DNA from: a virus
Direction: 5' to 3' (one strand)
IMG/VR virus record: IMGVR_UViG_3300035672_000002
Coordinates: 1-62,787 of that record
DNA length: 62,787 nucleotides
Part shown: piece after piece, positions 53,827 to 62,787 of the stretch
Layout: each line of letters opens with the position of its first letter
Position numbering within the stretch: position 1 is the stretch's first letter
The notes under the pieces: model-generated
Seen by the model: the letters and a program-made list of their open reading frames with translations, nothing else
Told to the model about the DNA's origin: nothing
Database searches by the model: none
Made by a program: the position numbers and the translations under genes

Positions 53827-54480
53827 ATGACTACGATCCCCAATCCCGTCTCCCCCGTTCCTCCCGTCCACCCACTTCTCGACGCTTTCCGCGCGGCAAC
53901 CGACAACCTCGCTGCTCGTGTCGTTGCACACAACAAGGCCATCATCGCCGCCGGCCAGATGACGCCGGCGCAGGCCGAAGAGGGGTCGGCGATCGTTTCG
54001 ACGCTCTACGCCCTCGCCGTATCCGCGACGAATCCGATCCCCGATCCGATGGTCACGAAGGTCACGCCGGCGACGATCGAGAATGTCCCGCCGATCCCGC
54101 CTGATACGTTCGTCTCACCCGTCTCACCCGTCGCGTCGAGTTCACCGGACTTCGGTCCCTTTGAAGTCGTACGGGGCGGTACGCTCGACGTCGATGTATC
54201 CGAGGGTCTGCTTTCCCGTTCGATCGCCCCGAAGGGCACCGATGAGCTGCCTGCGGTCCCTCTCACAGTCTCTACCCTCAACGGACCGGCCCACTCTGCG
54301 GGCTTCGTCCTCAACCCTGACGGGTCGTTCCACTACATCCACGACGGCTCCGACTCCACTTCTGACAGCTTTACGTACCACACGAACGACGATCTTCAGA
54401 CGGACCCGGTACGCACCGTCAATATCAGTATCGTCGCCATTGCCGTTGTCGAGAAGTCGAGCAAGAAAGCCGGTAAGTAG
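53827..54480 (+). CDS. Capsid-associated protein with Ig-like (cadherin/VCBS-type) domain
   Basis: 217 residues. Helical N-terminal part with Pro segments (LLDAFRAATDNLAARVVAHNKAIIAAGQMTPAQAEEGSAIVSTLYAL), a Pro-rich linker, then GPFEVVRGGTLDVDVSEGLLSRSIAPKGTDELPAVPLTVS and SAGFVLNPDGSFHYIHDGSDSTSDSFTYHTNDD, a cadherin/VCBS-like fold ('LN.DGSF.Y....dstsDSFTY...D'). Ig-like domains on capsids often bind the host surface or mucus. Directly downstream of the capsid gene. Confidence 0.65.
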   Translation: MTTIPNPVSPVPPVHPLLDAFRAATDNLAARVVAHNKAIIAAGQMTPAQAEEGSAIVSTLYALAVSATNPIPDPMVTKVTPATIENVPPIPPDTFVSPVSPVASSSPDFGPFEVVRGGTLDVDVSEGLLSRSIAPKGTDELPAVPLTVSTLNGPAHSAGFVLNPDGSFHYIHDGSDSTSDSFTYHTNDDLQTDPVRTVNISIVAIAVVEKSSKKAGK

Positions 54481-54584
54481 TCAGTTGCAGTTGCAGTTGC
54501 AGTCACAGTACGTGTACGTGTAGCAGTTTCCCGATACACCCTTCGACTATTCATCATTCATCTCACTACTGAAGGAGCTACATC

Positions 54585-55100
54585 ATGGCTACGAAACGTT
54601 TCTTCTCTCTCGGTGCTGGCGGGTCCGCCATCGGATTCGTCGTCGACACTCTCCCCCTCGGCGGACAGATCGGCGGCGTCTTCGAAGACAACTCGCAGAA
54701 CCGCTTCCAATGCTTCCAGGTCGTGGACGCGAACGTCGCTACGAAGTCGATCGTCTTTGCGAAGTCGCACACCGGCTCGTGGACCGCAACGCCGACTGTC
54801 GCCAACTCGTCCCGCAACGAAGCCTGCGGCGTTACTACCGTCGCCGTCACGGCTAACCAGTTCACCCTGCTTCAGCAGGGCGGTGTCCTCGCCGTCACGT
54901 ATACCGGAACAGCGGCTCTCACGCTCGCCCGCGGCTCTCTGATCGTTCCTGATTCTGTCGCTCCGAACACCGCAGACGGCAAGAACGCCGGCACTGCCGT
55001 AGTTCTCGCGGGCAATCAGAACATCCAGCACATCGGCGTCGCGCAAGCCGCCGCTTCCGGTGGCTTCGTCTCCACGTTCCTGAACATCCAGCCGCTGTAA
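54585..55100 (+). CDS. Decoration- or head fibre-type protein
   Basis: 171 residues, with AAGGAG upstream. Begins ATKRFFSLGAGGSAIGFVVDTLPLGGQIGGVFEDNSQNRF, then a beta-rich body (CGVTTVAVTANQFTLLQQGGVLAVTYTGTAALTLARGSLIV). No signal peptide. Position after the capsid gene and beta content suggest a capsid decoration protein. A hairpin follows its stop. Confidence 0.6.
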   Translation: MATKRFFSLGAGGSAIGFVVDTLPLGGQIGGVFEDNSQNRFQCFQVVDANVATKSIVFAKSHTGSWTATPTVANSSRNEACGVTTVAVTANQFTLLQQGGVLAVTYTGTAALTLARGSLIVPDSVAPNTADGKNAGTAVVLAGNQNIQHIGVAQAAASGGFVSTFLNIQPL

Positions 55101-55118
55101 CTTTCACCTCTACCTAAC

Positions 55119-55165
55119 GGGGAGCCGTCACGCGCTCGTCTGTATCTGAACGCTGACGGCTCCCC
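55119..55165 (+). terminator. Strong hairpin between decoration-type genes
   Basis: Perfect 12-bp inverted repeat GGGGAGCCGTCA (55119-55130) / TGACGGCTCCCC (55154-55165) with a 23-base loop, between stop 55100 and start 55181. No T-run, so probably an mRNA stabiliser or attenuator that lets the capsid genes be made in excess over the connector genes downstream. Confidence 0.6.
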
Positions 55166-55180
55166 ACGGAGACTACTGAC

Positions 55181-55444
55181 ATGGCCGCTGCTTCCGTCAC
55201 CGCCCTCGATCCGATCGTCGTCACCGGAAACATCCGGTTGCGTACATACAACGTCACTTCAGTCGCCGACACCAACACGTTCGCCGTCATCGAATTCAGC
55301 ACTGTTATCGGCGCGTGGCTTCAGCCCGAGGTTGCGTTGACCTCCATGCCGGGCATCGCACTTTCCGGCGCCGGTAACAAGACTCTCACCTTCGCGATGT
55401 CTGCCACCATCACCGCCGGGAAGCTGTTCATCCTCGGTCTCTGA
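55181..55444 (+). CDS. Small structural protein
   Basis: 87 residues from ATG 55181. Beta-rich throughout (TALDPIVVTGNIRLRTYNVTSVADTNTFAVIEFSTVIGAWLQPEVALTSMPGIAL). The hairpin at 55119-55165 lies just upstream. Probably a minor capsid or connector-associated protein; not recognised. Confidence 0.6.
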   Translation: MAAASVTALDPIVVTGNIRLRTYNVTSVADTNTFAVIEFSTVIGAWLQPEVALTSMPGIALSGAGNKTLTFAMSATITAGKLFILGL

Positions 55445-55461
55445 TACTGACGATTCGATAA

Positions 55462-56706
55462 ATGCGCGACGACTTCGTCACGATCGCCTCGCAGGTTTAC
55501 GCTGCGACCGGTCAACAGATTGACTACGGCCTCTGTGAGATGGCCGTACGGGACTCGTTTCGCGAACTCTGCGAGCGGGTCAACTGGTCGTGGCTGCTGA
55601 AGCGTGGCGTTCTCACCCTGCCCGCTCCTTACTCTACGGGCCTCGCGTCGTTCACCCAATACAGCTCTTCAGTCACGGGTTCCGGTACATCGTGGACCGC
55701 CTCGATGATCGGTCGTCAGATCCGCGCGGGTATTGGTGATCCGTACTACACGATCACGTCAGTCGCGTCGTCAACCTCTCTTACGATCGATCCTCCGTGG
55801 GCGGACAGTAGTAGTCTCGCTCCGTCTGCGTACTCAATCTTCACGGGCTACATCGTCCCACCTGACGACTTCTTCTCTTTCGTCGTCGTCAAAGACCCTC
55901 AACGTACCCGCCGCCTGCATCTCAACATCGATCAGTCGGCGCTCGACCTCTACGATCCGCGCCGCTCTTCCACCGGTCAGCCGATCCTACTCTCACCGGT
56001 CGACTACGCTCCGTCATATTCAGGTCGCGTCTATGGCACAGTCCCTGTTCTTCAATCGTCAGTATCGAACCCGTACCCTACCGCCGCGGGTACGTACGCC
56101 GGATCTGCCGACGCGCTCTTCGTCGTACAGATTCTTCTCGGTGGTGCCGTCGACACCGCGACGTTCCAATGGAAAAAGAACTCAGCTTCGTCATGGACCT
56201 CCGGCGGTGTCTGTTCGTCTCTCGGTAACATCCTGCCTGAAGATGTTGGACTCTCATGGCCTGCGGGCGTCTACGTCACGTCAGACACGTTCGTAATCCG
56301 GACGTCCGCGGTCTCGAATCCCGGCCTCCCTCGTTTCGAGCCGTGGCCGAAACCGTCCACACAGATCGTCCTCCAGTTTCAATACCTCTCCCGCTATCCA
56401 GACCTCGACGAACCCGGCACCGTCCTCCCTCGCTTCATCCCCGGTAACGTCGTCAAAGAGGGGGCGTACGCGAAGGTCGCCCGTCTCCCCGGTACCGACG
56501 CCAAGCCCAATCCGTTCGCGCAGATCGCACGTGCTGAGAACTATGAGAACCGGTTCGATTCCATGATCATAGAACTCATGCGTCAGGACGAAGAAGTATT
56601 CGTCCAGTCCATACAGGACGACATTATGTTGCCGTTGTTCCCGTTACCATGGGCATACGGTGCACGGCCAATTGATTTCGACTATCCTTTTGATCCGTTA
56701 TATTAA
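55462..56706 (+). CDS. Head-tail connector/adaptor-type protein
   Basis: 414 residues from ATG 55462. MRDDFVTIASQVYAATGQQIDYGLCEMAVRDSFRELCERVNWSWLLKRGVLTLPAPYSTGLASF has the helical N-terminus and the 'VNWSWLL..G.LTLP..Y..GT' turn seen in podovirus adaptor (gp4 / gp11-like) proteins that dock under the portal. A beta-rich insert follows (~165-310) and a C-terminal helical part (FAQIARAENYENRFDSMIIELMRQDEEVF). Assigned from pattern and position. Confidence 0.6.
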   Translation: MRDDFVTIASQVYAATGQQIDYGLCEMAVRDSFRELCERVNWSWLLKRGVLTLPAPYSTGLASFTQYSSSVTGSGTSWTASMIGRQIRAGIGDPYYTITSVASSTSLTIDPPWADSSSLAPSAYSIFTGYIVPPDDFFSFVVVKDPQRTRRLHLNIDQSALDLYDPRRSSTGQPILLSPVDYAPSYSGRVYGTVPVLQSSVSNPYPTAAGTYAGSADALFVVQILLGGAVDTATFQWKKNSASSWTSGGVCSSLGNILPEDVGLSWPAGVYVTSDTFVIRTSAVSNPGLPRFEPWPKPSTQIVLQFQYLSRYPDLDEPGTVLPRFIPGNVVKEGAYAKVARLPGTDAKPNPFAQIARAENYENRFDSMIIELMRQDEEVFVQSIQDDIMLPLFPLPWAYGARPIDFDYPFDPLY

Positions 56707-56726
56707 GAAGAGAAGGAGACTACATC

Positions 56727-56915
56727 ATGCAAGATCAGCTCGGAAACGAGAACGCAGTCCAGTCACCCCCACCGCCGACTCCCGATCCGTCAGATGCAGT
56801 CGGGTCCGTGACGTCCATCCAAGGGACGGAAGTTATCAACACGGTGGACATCCCGTCAGGTATTCCGGCGGGTCCGATGGGGAAGATCCCGTCAGGACTT
56901 CCGTTCGATTCGTAG
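56727..56915 (+). CDS. Small Pro-rich protein
   Basis: 62 residues from ATG 56727, with AAGGAG upstream. Pro/Ser/Gly-rich (QSPPPPTPDPSDAVGS; IPSGIPAGPMGKIPSGLPF), no domain visible. The clear ribosome-binding site and tight position between connector genes support translation. Function unknown. Confidence 0.6.
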   Translation: MQDQLGNENAVQSPPPPTPDPSDAVGSVTSIQGTEVINTVDIPSGIPAGPMGKIPSGLPFDS

Positions 56916-56931
56916 ACTCTACTGATGTTCA

Positions 56932-58404
56932 ATGACGACTTCGTACCAGCATACGACTCTGGGTGACTTCAAGTCCGCCCTCGCGTTGCGTCTCGGAGAC
57001 ACTTCTAAGACCCACTGGTTGGATGATGAACTCGGACTGATGACCATCGAGACGATCCGTCTCTTTAACGTCCTCTCGTTCGGCTATCACCGTGCCACTG
57101 TCAACTTTAACACCACCACGGGGACTCCACTTTACGACCTCACGTCAGTGGCAATAGTAGTTCCGAGTCTCCGCGCGTATACCGTACGCGATCAGGATGT
57201 CATCGCGCTCTTACAGTATCAATTCATGGAGCCGAAGAGTGTCCTCGCGTGGACCGGTTCGGAGATGTGGACGCTCGCAGAGGTTGTCAGTGCTCTCCAG
57301 CGGCGGCGCGATCAGTTCCTCGCCGATACCGCCTGCGTCGTTACTCCACACTCTTACCCTATCGGACCTGTCAACTTCTTCGACCTTCCCGACTCGGTGA
57401 CCTCGATCCGCCGCGTTGTCTGGCGATCATCTACCGGAGCCCCATTCAATCTTTTCGGCTCTGATGAGACGACATTCTCGATCAATCCACAGTGGCGTCA
57501 GTCCGTCTCCGTCCCGACGTTATACTCCGTCGTCTCGTCGGCACCTCTGCGCATCCAGTTCAATTCAACCTTCCCGACCTCCGGTACGCTCGATCTTCTG
57601 ACCGTCGAATCAGGCGCCGTATTGAACCCTGCGGCGAACGCGAACACCGGTACGGTTCTCGGCGTCCCCGACGACTTAGCATGGGGCGTCAGGTTCGGAG
57701 CCATGGCGGACCTCCTACGTAAGGAAGGGCCGGCACGCGACATCGTCCGCGCTGACTACTGCGATGCGATCTATTCGATGGCCGTCAGTCTCACCAACGA
57801 ATCGTCAACTGTGCTCGCAGCCTCGATCCGCGACGCGTCGGTCCCTATCCAGAGTCTAGCGCAGCTCGACGCTCTCCGTCGCGGCTGGCAAGGACAGAAC
57901 ACATCCACCCCGTCAGTTGTAGCTACAGCTTCGATGAACCTCGTAGCCGTGTACCCGCTCCCTGATGCGTCCTACCCCGTCAGTCTCTCAATCGTACGCA
58001 ACGCGATCGTCCCATCATCCTCTACTGACGACTCTGCGTATCTGCAAGTCTCTCGTGACGATCTTCCCGGTTTACTTGCATGGGCAGAATGCCTAGCGGC
58101 GTTCAAGTCGCAGGGAGCTTCGCTCGATTCCGCCAAGTCCGCCTCACAGCTTCTACTCGAACGCGCTTCGGCCTTCATCGGCCGTCGTCTGTCCGAGTCG
58201 TCATTCGGCCGCAACGTCTTCGGTTTCTCCCGCGACGACTTCTCCATCCGTCCCCTCGTCAGTAAAAGTATGACCGCGCAAGTATCTACGCAGGGAACAG
58301 CGTCTGACTCATCGTCGTCTAACGCACCTGATAGCGCCTCACGCCATCAGTCCCGCGGACGCTCCAATGCCACCCGCGGCGCTCGCCGCCTGGGAGGGCG
58401 TTAA
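56932..58404 (+). CDS. Connector/tail-adaptor-type protein
   Basis: 490 residues from ATG 56932. N-terminal helical region (TLGDFKSALALRLGDTSKTHWLDDELGLMTIETIRLFNVLSFGYHRATVNFNTTTGTPLYDLT) like other head-completion proteins, a beta-rich middle, a helical region (LRKEGPARDIVRADYCDAIYSMAVSLTN), and a disordered basic C-terminus (SASRHQSRGRSNATRGARRLGGR). Between the first connector and the nozzle-type gene, it probably forms the second ring of the tail neck. Confidence 0.6.
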   Translation: MTTSYQHTTLGDFKSALALRLGDTSKTHWLDDELGLMTIETIRLFNVLSFGYHRATVNFNTTTGTPLYDLTSVAIVVPSLRAYTVRDQDVIALLQYQFMEPKSVLAWTGSEMWTLAEVVSALQRRRDQFLADTACVVTPHSYPIGPVNFFDLPDSVTSIRRVVWRSSTGAPFNLFGSDETTFSINPQWRQSVSVPTLYSVVSSAPLRIQFNSTFPTSGTLDLLTVESGAVLNPAANANTGTVLGVPDDLAWGVRFGAMADLLRKEGPARDIVRADYCDAIYSMAVSLTNESSTVLAASIRDASVPIQSLAQLDALRRGWQGQNTSTPSVVATASMNLVAVYPLPDASYPVSLSIVRNAIVPSSSTDDSAYLQVSRDDLPGLLAWAECLAAFKSQGASLDSAKSASQLLLERASAFIGRRLSESSFGRNVFGFSRDDFSIRPLVSKSMTAQVSTQGTASDSSSSNAPDSASRHQSRGRSNATRGARRLGGR

Positions 58405-58409
58405 TCGTC

Positions 58410-61400
58410 ATGGTCGATTTCACGCGTCCTGGCCGCTTCTCCTTCTCTGCCCGCGGCGTCGACCTCAACACCCCTGTCGACCAGCTCCGCGACTCCGGCT
58501 ACTTCTACTATCTCAAGAACGTAGACACTCTCACAGACGGTTCCATCGAACCCCGTGCGGGCCTCACTGAACGCTACAGTTCCGGCGGCGCGTACATGCC
58601 GATCTTCGGTAAAACCCCCCATCACACCTTTCTCCGTTTAAACGATACATCCTCCGGCTCGTCGGCGTGGACACTCATCCATGGTATCGGAGACGCTCTT
58701 GCCGTCGAACGCTCGTCGACGATCGGGACGCTGATCCTTCTCGACTCCGGCTATTCGACTCACCCACTGTCGATCTCTATCTATCGTCCACCTCGCGCCG
58801 TCCAACCGTGGGCGTACGTCGGCGACTCATCCCGAATGCGCAAGCTGCGTCAGGACGTCACTACCCCGGCCGTCCATCTCATCGGTCTCCCTGCTCCGAC
58901 TTTCGAGCCCGTCGCGTGGCCGTCAACCGGCGTTTTCAAGACGATCGATCTATTTGAACCTACCGGCGGCGGGAGCGGTTACACCCGTTGGACAGCTGCG
59001 GGGACGGGTGCAGTCATTGGAGCAGTCGCCGGCAAGCGTGTCAACTCCGCGCAGATCGGTGTCACTCCGTTCGAGACCGTCAGCGGTGCCGATGAAATCT
59101 CACTGATCGCCCCCGCGTCGATGGCTAACATCGGCGTCGGCATGGTGCTCAACATCCTCGAAGCCGGACCAGGGAACGAAAACGTTCTGGTCACACAGGT
59201 CAACAAAGGCTCTTCGACACTCACCGTATCGTCAATCATCTACGACGCCGGTACGTCAGGTCTCGCCGCGGTCGTACTCTCTGCCGCCGTCCGCGAGATC
59301 ACGACGAATTCGATGCTCTTCAATTCCACCCGTTCCGAGTACGTACGCGTCCGTTCCATCAATTCCGCTACTGACGGGACCTTTTCCGTTCGCGTTTCCA
59401 CGAACACCACGTGGGCCGCTACCGACAGCGTAACCGCCCAACCGTCCTTCGTCTGCCATCCTCTGGGCGCCGCACCCGTGGCCGCCGGAAGCGCTATCTC
59501 CGAAGCTCTCAACGTCACTGCTACTGCCGGTACCGCGACGTTCACGCAGACGATCGCCCTTGACCTCTCTCAGCTCTCTTATCTATCCACCGTCTCTCCG
59601 TCCTCGCTCGACGACTTCATGCACATCTCGATATTTGTCGACCATCCCGAGCTGATCACATCACTCCGGCTCCTGCTCGACATCGATTCGCTCATTCCCG
59701 ACTTCACTCAGAACTACTACTTCCGCGACATCACCCCGTCCGATCTCACCCCCGTTGCCCACAATTCTCAATCCGTCCTCGACAATCGTGCCGCCCAGGT
59801 GACGAATCGAATTCTCGATCGAGGTAACCGCCTCGACAGTCGGACATTCATTGGCGAGAGCGATCAAGGAAATATCAACGAAGACCCAGCCGGGATCGGA
59901 CTTACTGGAGCCGGAGATGGTGGAGTCGGAACAACACCCGCCGAGCCTCCCCGTACTCAGGCCACTTCCGGCGACAACCAATGGTCGGAAATAATCTTCC
60001 CGCTCAACGCCATGGAAAAGATCGGAGCGGACGATTCGCGCGGATTCAAGAACATAAGCAAGATCCGCATCCAAGTCATCTGTACCGGCACTGTCAGTAT
60101 CAGTTTCGATTCGTGGTTGATCGAAGGAGGATTCGCCCCGGTTATCGAGCCGGAGAACGGTGAGTTCGGCTATCTCTACACGTATCGTGCCCGCGCGTCG
60201 TCGACCGGCGCCGTCAGTGACCTCTCGCCCCTGTGCCGCGGCGAGTCGAATGCCCGCCGTCAGCGCGTCGCCGTTCAGTTGCAGCAGTACGTCGCGGCCA
60301 CAGAAGTAGACTACCTTGACGTTTTCCGCATCGGCGGTCCGTTACCTGTACCCTGTTTCGTCGGTTCAGTAGCAAACACCGCCACTCCCGTCTTCTTCGA
60401 TACCTTCGACAACACGTCTGTGTTCAACAACCAGACGGCCGGCGGAACGTTTGACTCTGCCGATCCCGATCTCCAGCCGTGGCCGGAGACGGACATTCCG
60501 CATTCCGGCACCGCAACGTTCGTTTCCGGTACGACCGTCCAATCGTCAGCACAGTTCAACGCGTCATGGCTCCCCGGCACGATCATCGTTGTTGACGGTA
60601 TTGCTACGACGATCTACCGGATGATCAGCACGTCGAAGCTCGAAGTCAACGACTCGCTAGGTTCGCGTACGAACGTCGCATGGAACATCAATGAACCCGT
60701 CATCGGCGGTCAGCCGTTCGAGATCCTATGGGGAGACTTCCACGATCATCTGCTGGCTGTAGGATCGAAGAAGAACCCAGGCTCCCTCTACTGGACGAAG
60801 CCGAAGAATCCTGACAGCACGTCACGCTCCCGACGATTGGAGGTCACCTCGAACTCCGATCCGCTTCTCAACGGATTCATATTCAACGGCCGCGCAGGAA
60901 TCTTCAGTAGTAAGAATCTGTACTATCTCGACTACAACCCGTCAGATCCAGAAGGAATCATCTTCGCGGCGAACGTTTCGCCGAACGACAAGGGGCTGTA
61001 TGCGCGGTGGGCCATGGCTGTGGGACGACGTGGCGTCGCATGGCTAGCATCCGATGGCATCTACATCATGCAAGGTTCCGGGGCTGTGAGTTTGACGGAT
61101 AAGAGGCTGCGTCCGCTCTTCCGACACGGAGACCGCCCAGGTGTCGACACGAACGGCATCCCTGCGCCTCTCATGCCCAACCCCGTGGGAGCGGAAGAGG
61201 TCTATCTGCGGCTCTTCTTCGACCATAACGACAACCTCCGCTTCATCTACCGCGACGCGTCCGCAAACATGCAGTGTCTGTTCTACGACTTTGCCTCCGA
61301 AGGATGGCGTCCGTTCACGTACGGGAAATCCATCACCGACTTCTACGCTGAAGAGGGTCCGGGCGTCATAAACACGATCGCGGGCTCGGCGGAGACTACT

Positions 61401-62729
61401 GCGCACATTTATACCGTCGGCGGATCTGCTGACAACGGCACCGACGCCGGTACTGCAATCGCGTGCCAGTTCACGACCTACGCGTACGACGCCAATGATC
61501 CACGAGCGCAGAAACAGTTCGGTGACACCGACGTAGACATTAACCCCGGTGGAGCGTCAGTAGCAGTCGCGGCGAAGTTCGACAACCTGAACGTCTCCGT
61601 TACTCCGTCAGCATCTCCGCTCACCGGTGCTTCGAGGACTCTGACGGTCCTCGACTTCAGTAGCGGCTCCGGTCAGTTCGCCCGCAACATGGCGTTGGAT
61701 TGCTCATGGTCGAATGGAGCGAACCAACGTCCGCGCTTCTATCTCTGGGAACCGGCGTACATCATCCACCCTGAAGACACGCTTCGACGCGCCACTGATT
61801 ACGATTTCACGGAAAGCGGTCTCGGCTATGTCCGCGGTCTCTGGGTGGATGCTGACACAGCGGGTGTCAGCCGTACGATCGATCTCAACTACATCGACTA
61901 TCTCGGCACCGCGCAGACATACACGATCCACGTCAACCACCCCGTGAAGAGCAGAATCTTCTACCCCGTCAGTCCGACTCCCTTCTACTGCTCCACGCTA
62001 CGTCTTCATCCGAACGACGCGTCGTCGTGGAAACAGTATTCGTACCACCTCGTAACTGATCCTGCGCCACCCTTTTCTACTGATCTCACCGCCTTTACTG
62101 ATGGCGGTGACCAACGTAATAAGTTCCTTCAAGGCGCACGCGTGAAGATCGATACACACGGGACGTCAGTAGGATTAGAGGTTCAAGGAGACGCTGGTGC
62201 GGTCCTCGGGACGTTCACAGGTCTCTCGTCCGTTCTCCCGACTGTCGTCCCGATCGTCCTCAACCCCGCCGTCCGCACTCACCTCGCGCGCATCCGCCCG
62301 CTCAACAGCGTCCATCTCTTCGAGGTCACGTGGGACTGGCAGTCGGATGCGGAGCTAGTCTCGTACTATGAAGGTCAGGAGTCGTCGTTCGACATCCCTG
62401 GATTCAAGCACGCGCGGGAAGTCTACGTCGCGTATTCGTCAGCGTCGGCACCACTCACACTCACACTCATCGCGGACGGCGTCGCCATCGCAGGCATTCC
62501 GCCGCTTCCGATCTCTGCTTCCTATACTCGCGTGCGTATCGTCATACCGGCGAGGAAGTGGAAGGCCGTCAAACCGTACCTGACGTCAGCGTCACCGTTC
62601 ATGCTGTACTCGCGCGACTCGAACATTCTCGCGAAGCCGTGGGGTGACATGGGTGACGGTGGCGGGGACTACCGGTCGTTTGAACTCTTCGGGACGTTGC
62701 ATCGAGACAGAGGGATTGCCGTCGTCTAG
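58410..62729 (+). CDS. Large tail nozzle/tube-type protein
   Basis: 1439 residues from ATG 58410. It opens VDFTRPGRFSFSARGVDLNTPVDQLRDSGYFYYLKNVDTLTDGSIEPRAGLTERY, the pattern of the podovirus tail tubular/nozzle proteins that carry a beta-propeller (compare 'LN...PD.LP.GY...L.NV....G.LEPR.G'). Later repeats such as NGRAGIFSSKNLYYLDYNPSDPEGI, VAWLASDGIYIMQGSGAVSLTDKRLRPLF and YDFASEGWRPFTYGKSITDFYAEEG fit propeller blades. The C-terminal ~350 residues are beta-rich and could contact spikes. Longer than typical nozzle proteins (750-1000), so inserted domains are likely. Confidence 0.7.
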   Translation: MVDFTRPGRFSFSARGVDLNTPVDQLRDSGYFYYLKNVDTLTDGSIEPRAGLTERYSSGGAYMPIFGKTPHHTFLRLNDTSSGSSAWTLIHGIGDALAVERSSTIGTLILLDSGYSTHPLSISIYRPPRAVQPWAYVGDSSRMRKLRQDVTTPAVHLIGLPAPTFEPVAWPSTGVFKTIDLFEPTGGGSGYTRWTAAGTGAVIGAVAGKRVNSAQIGVTPFETVSGADEISLIAPASMANIGVGMVLNILEAGPGNENVLVTQVNKGSSTLTVSSIIYDAGTSGLAAVVLSAAVREITTNSMLFNSTRSEYVRVRSINSATDGTFSVRVSTNTTWAATDSVTAQPSFVCHPLGAAPVAAGSAISEALNVTATAGTATFTQTIALDLSQLSYLSTVSPSSLDDFMHISIFVDHPELITSLRLLLDIDSLIPDFTQNYYFRDITPSDLTPVAHNSQSVLDNRAAQVTNRILDRGNRLDSRTFIGESDQGNINEDPAGIGLTGAGDGGVGTTPAEPPRTQATSGDNQWSEIIFPLNAMEKIGADDSRGFKNISKIRIQVICTGTVSISFDSWLIEGGFAPVIEPENGEFGYLYTYRARASSTGAVSDLSPLCRGESNARRQRVAVQLQQYVAATEVDYLDVFRIGGPLPVPCFVGSVANTATPVFFDTFDNTSVFNNQTAGGTFDSADPDLQPWPETDIPHSGTATFVSGTTVQSSAQFNASWLPGTIIVVDGIATTIYRMISTSKLEVNDSLGSRTNVAWNINEPVIGGQPFEILWGDFHDHLLAVGSKKNPGSLYWTKPKNPDSTSRSRRLEVTSNSDPLLNGFIFNGRAGIFSSKNLYYLDYNPSDPEGIIFAANVSPNDKGLYARWAMAVGRRGVAWLASDGIYIMQGSGAVSLTDKRLRPLFRHGDRPGVDTNGIPAPLMPNPVGAEEVYLRLFFDHNDNLRFIYRDASANMQCLFYDFASEGWRPFTYGKSITDFYAEEGPGVINTIAGSAETTAHIYTVGGSADNGTDAGTAIACQFTTYAYDANDPRAQKQFGDTDVDINPGGASVAVAAKFDNLNVSVTPSASPLTGASRTLTVLDFSSGSGQFARNMALDCSWSNGANQRPRFYLWEPAYIIHPEDTLRRATDYDFTESGLGYVRGLWVDADTAGVSRTIDLNYIDYLGTAQTYTIHVNHPVKSRIFYPVSPTPFYCSTLRLHPNDASSWKQYSYHLVTDPAPPFSTDLTAFTDGGDQRNKFLQGARVKIDTHGTSVGLEVQGDAGAVLGTFTGLSSVLPTVVPIVLNPAVRTHLARIRPLNSVHLFEVTWDWQSDAELVSYYEGQESSFDIPGFKHAREVYVAYSSASAPLTLTLIADGVAIAGIPPLPISASYTRVRIVIPARKWKAVKPYLTSASPFMLYSRDSNILAKPWGDMGDGGGDYRSFELFGTLHRDRGIAVV

Positions 62730-62756
62730 AGGACTAGGTTAGGACTAGATACTGAT

Positions 62757-62787
62757 ATGGCTACATCTCAACCACCACTGACTCTCG
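62757..62787 (+). CDS. First codons of the gene that continues at base 1
   Basis: ATG 62757 begins MATSQPPLTL and continues in frame at base 1 to the stop at 399 (135 residues in total). The upstream 27 bases hold a repeated TAGGACTAG-like sequence but no good Shine-Dalgarno. Confidence 0.75.
   Translation, partial: MATSQPPLTL
62763..62787. repeat. Terminal direct repeat (circular assembly overlap), copy 2
   Basis: Identical to bases 1-25; see the entry there. Confidence 0.9.

Noticed and set aside
53199-53945. 248-codon leftward frame opposite the capsid gene
   Set aside because: Arg/Val/Gly-rich antisense shadow of the capsid gene with no independent support.
1-62787. 25-base identical ends as a physical direct terminal repeat
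   Set aside because: Too short for a T7-like terminal repeat, located inside a gene, and joins the gene perfectly; better explained as a circular assembly overlap.
1-62787. tRNA genes, CRISPR arrays, insertion sequences, integrase
   Set aside because: No cloverleaf with a GTTC-A/G-A T-loop other than the tmRNA, no regularly spaced repeats, no transposase-like or tyrosine/serine recombinase motifs were seen; a covariance and profile search would settle it.

Overview
The window is a complete, circularly assembled genome of a tailed, podovirus-like bacteriophage. The first 25 bases are repeated exactly as the last 25, and the gene that starts at 62757 continues in frame at base 1. Order and content of the virion genes (large terminase, portal, scaffold, major capsid protein, two connector-type proteins, a 1439-residue nozzle-type tail protein, then low-complexity internal/ejection-type proteins, with no tape measure, sheath or tail-tube genes) point to a short-tailed phage. 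The host cannot be named. Promoters are of the -35 TTGACt / -10 TAnnCT type, and several sit so close to the start codon that the mRNA would be leaderless. One secreted accessory protein resembles those of Acidobacteria-like bacteria, which is only a weak hint.

Layout. Rightward genes run from 36581 through the origin of the map to 8836: small early/middle genes and a tmRNA (36.6-40.2 kb), an HNH nuclease and large terminase (40.7-43.4 kb), portal and fibre/spike genes (43.6-51.1 kb), capsid genes (51.1-55.4 kb), connectors and nozzle (55.5-62.7 kb), internal virion proteins (0-6.1 kb) and a membrane/lysis-type cluster (6.1-8.8 kb). Leftward genes run from 35502 down to 8844, mostly with 1-4 base stop/start overlaps: small unknown genes (30-35.5 kb), an XPD/DinG-type helicase (26.4-28.1 kb), an accessory operon (21.7-26.4 kb), a recombination set (putative ssDNA-binding protein, Cas4/RecB-like nuclease, RecA-like ATPase, ERCC4-type nuclease; 16.6-21.6 kb) and a replication set (uracil-DNA glycosylase and intein-bearing family A DNA polymerase; 11.4-15.9 kb). 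The leftward and rightward arms diverge from a gene-free 1.08 kb region (35.5-36.6 kb), a candidate replication/control region, and converge at 8.84 kb.

Most notable points. (1) The DNA polymerase appears split inside its 3'-5' exonuclease domain: Exo motif I lies at the C-terminus of the uracil-DNA glycosylase, while Exo II/III and the polymerase are in a separate gene, and two genes sit between them, one a NADAR-type ADP-ribose hydrolase. (2) The polymerase carries a 303-residue intein with LAGLIDADG-like motifs. (3) The phage encodes its own tmRNA with an unusually long, 35-codon tag. (4) The accessory operon encodes a protein resembling Acb2 (cyclic-nucleotide sponge) and a clan-GH-A-like glycosidase. 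(5) A perfect palindrome TTGACT-N3-AGTCAA overlaps the -35 box of three promoters, apparently a common operator. (6) The heptamer CTACTGA/TCAGTAG is several-fold over-represented and apparently missing from the accessory operon. No integrase, tRNA or CRISPR array was seen, and no endolysin could be assigned with confidence. All assignments are from reading the sequence; no database search was run.
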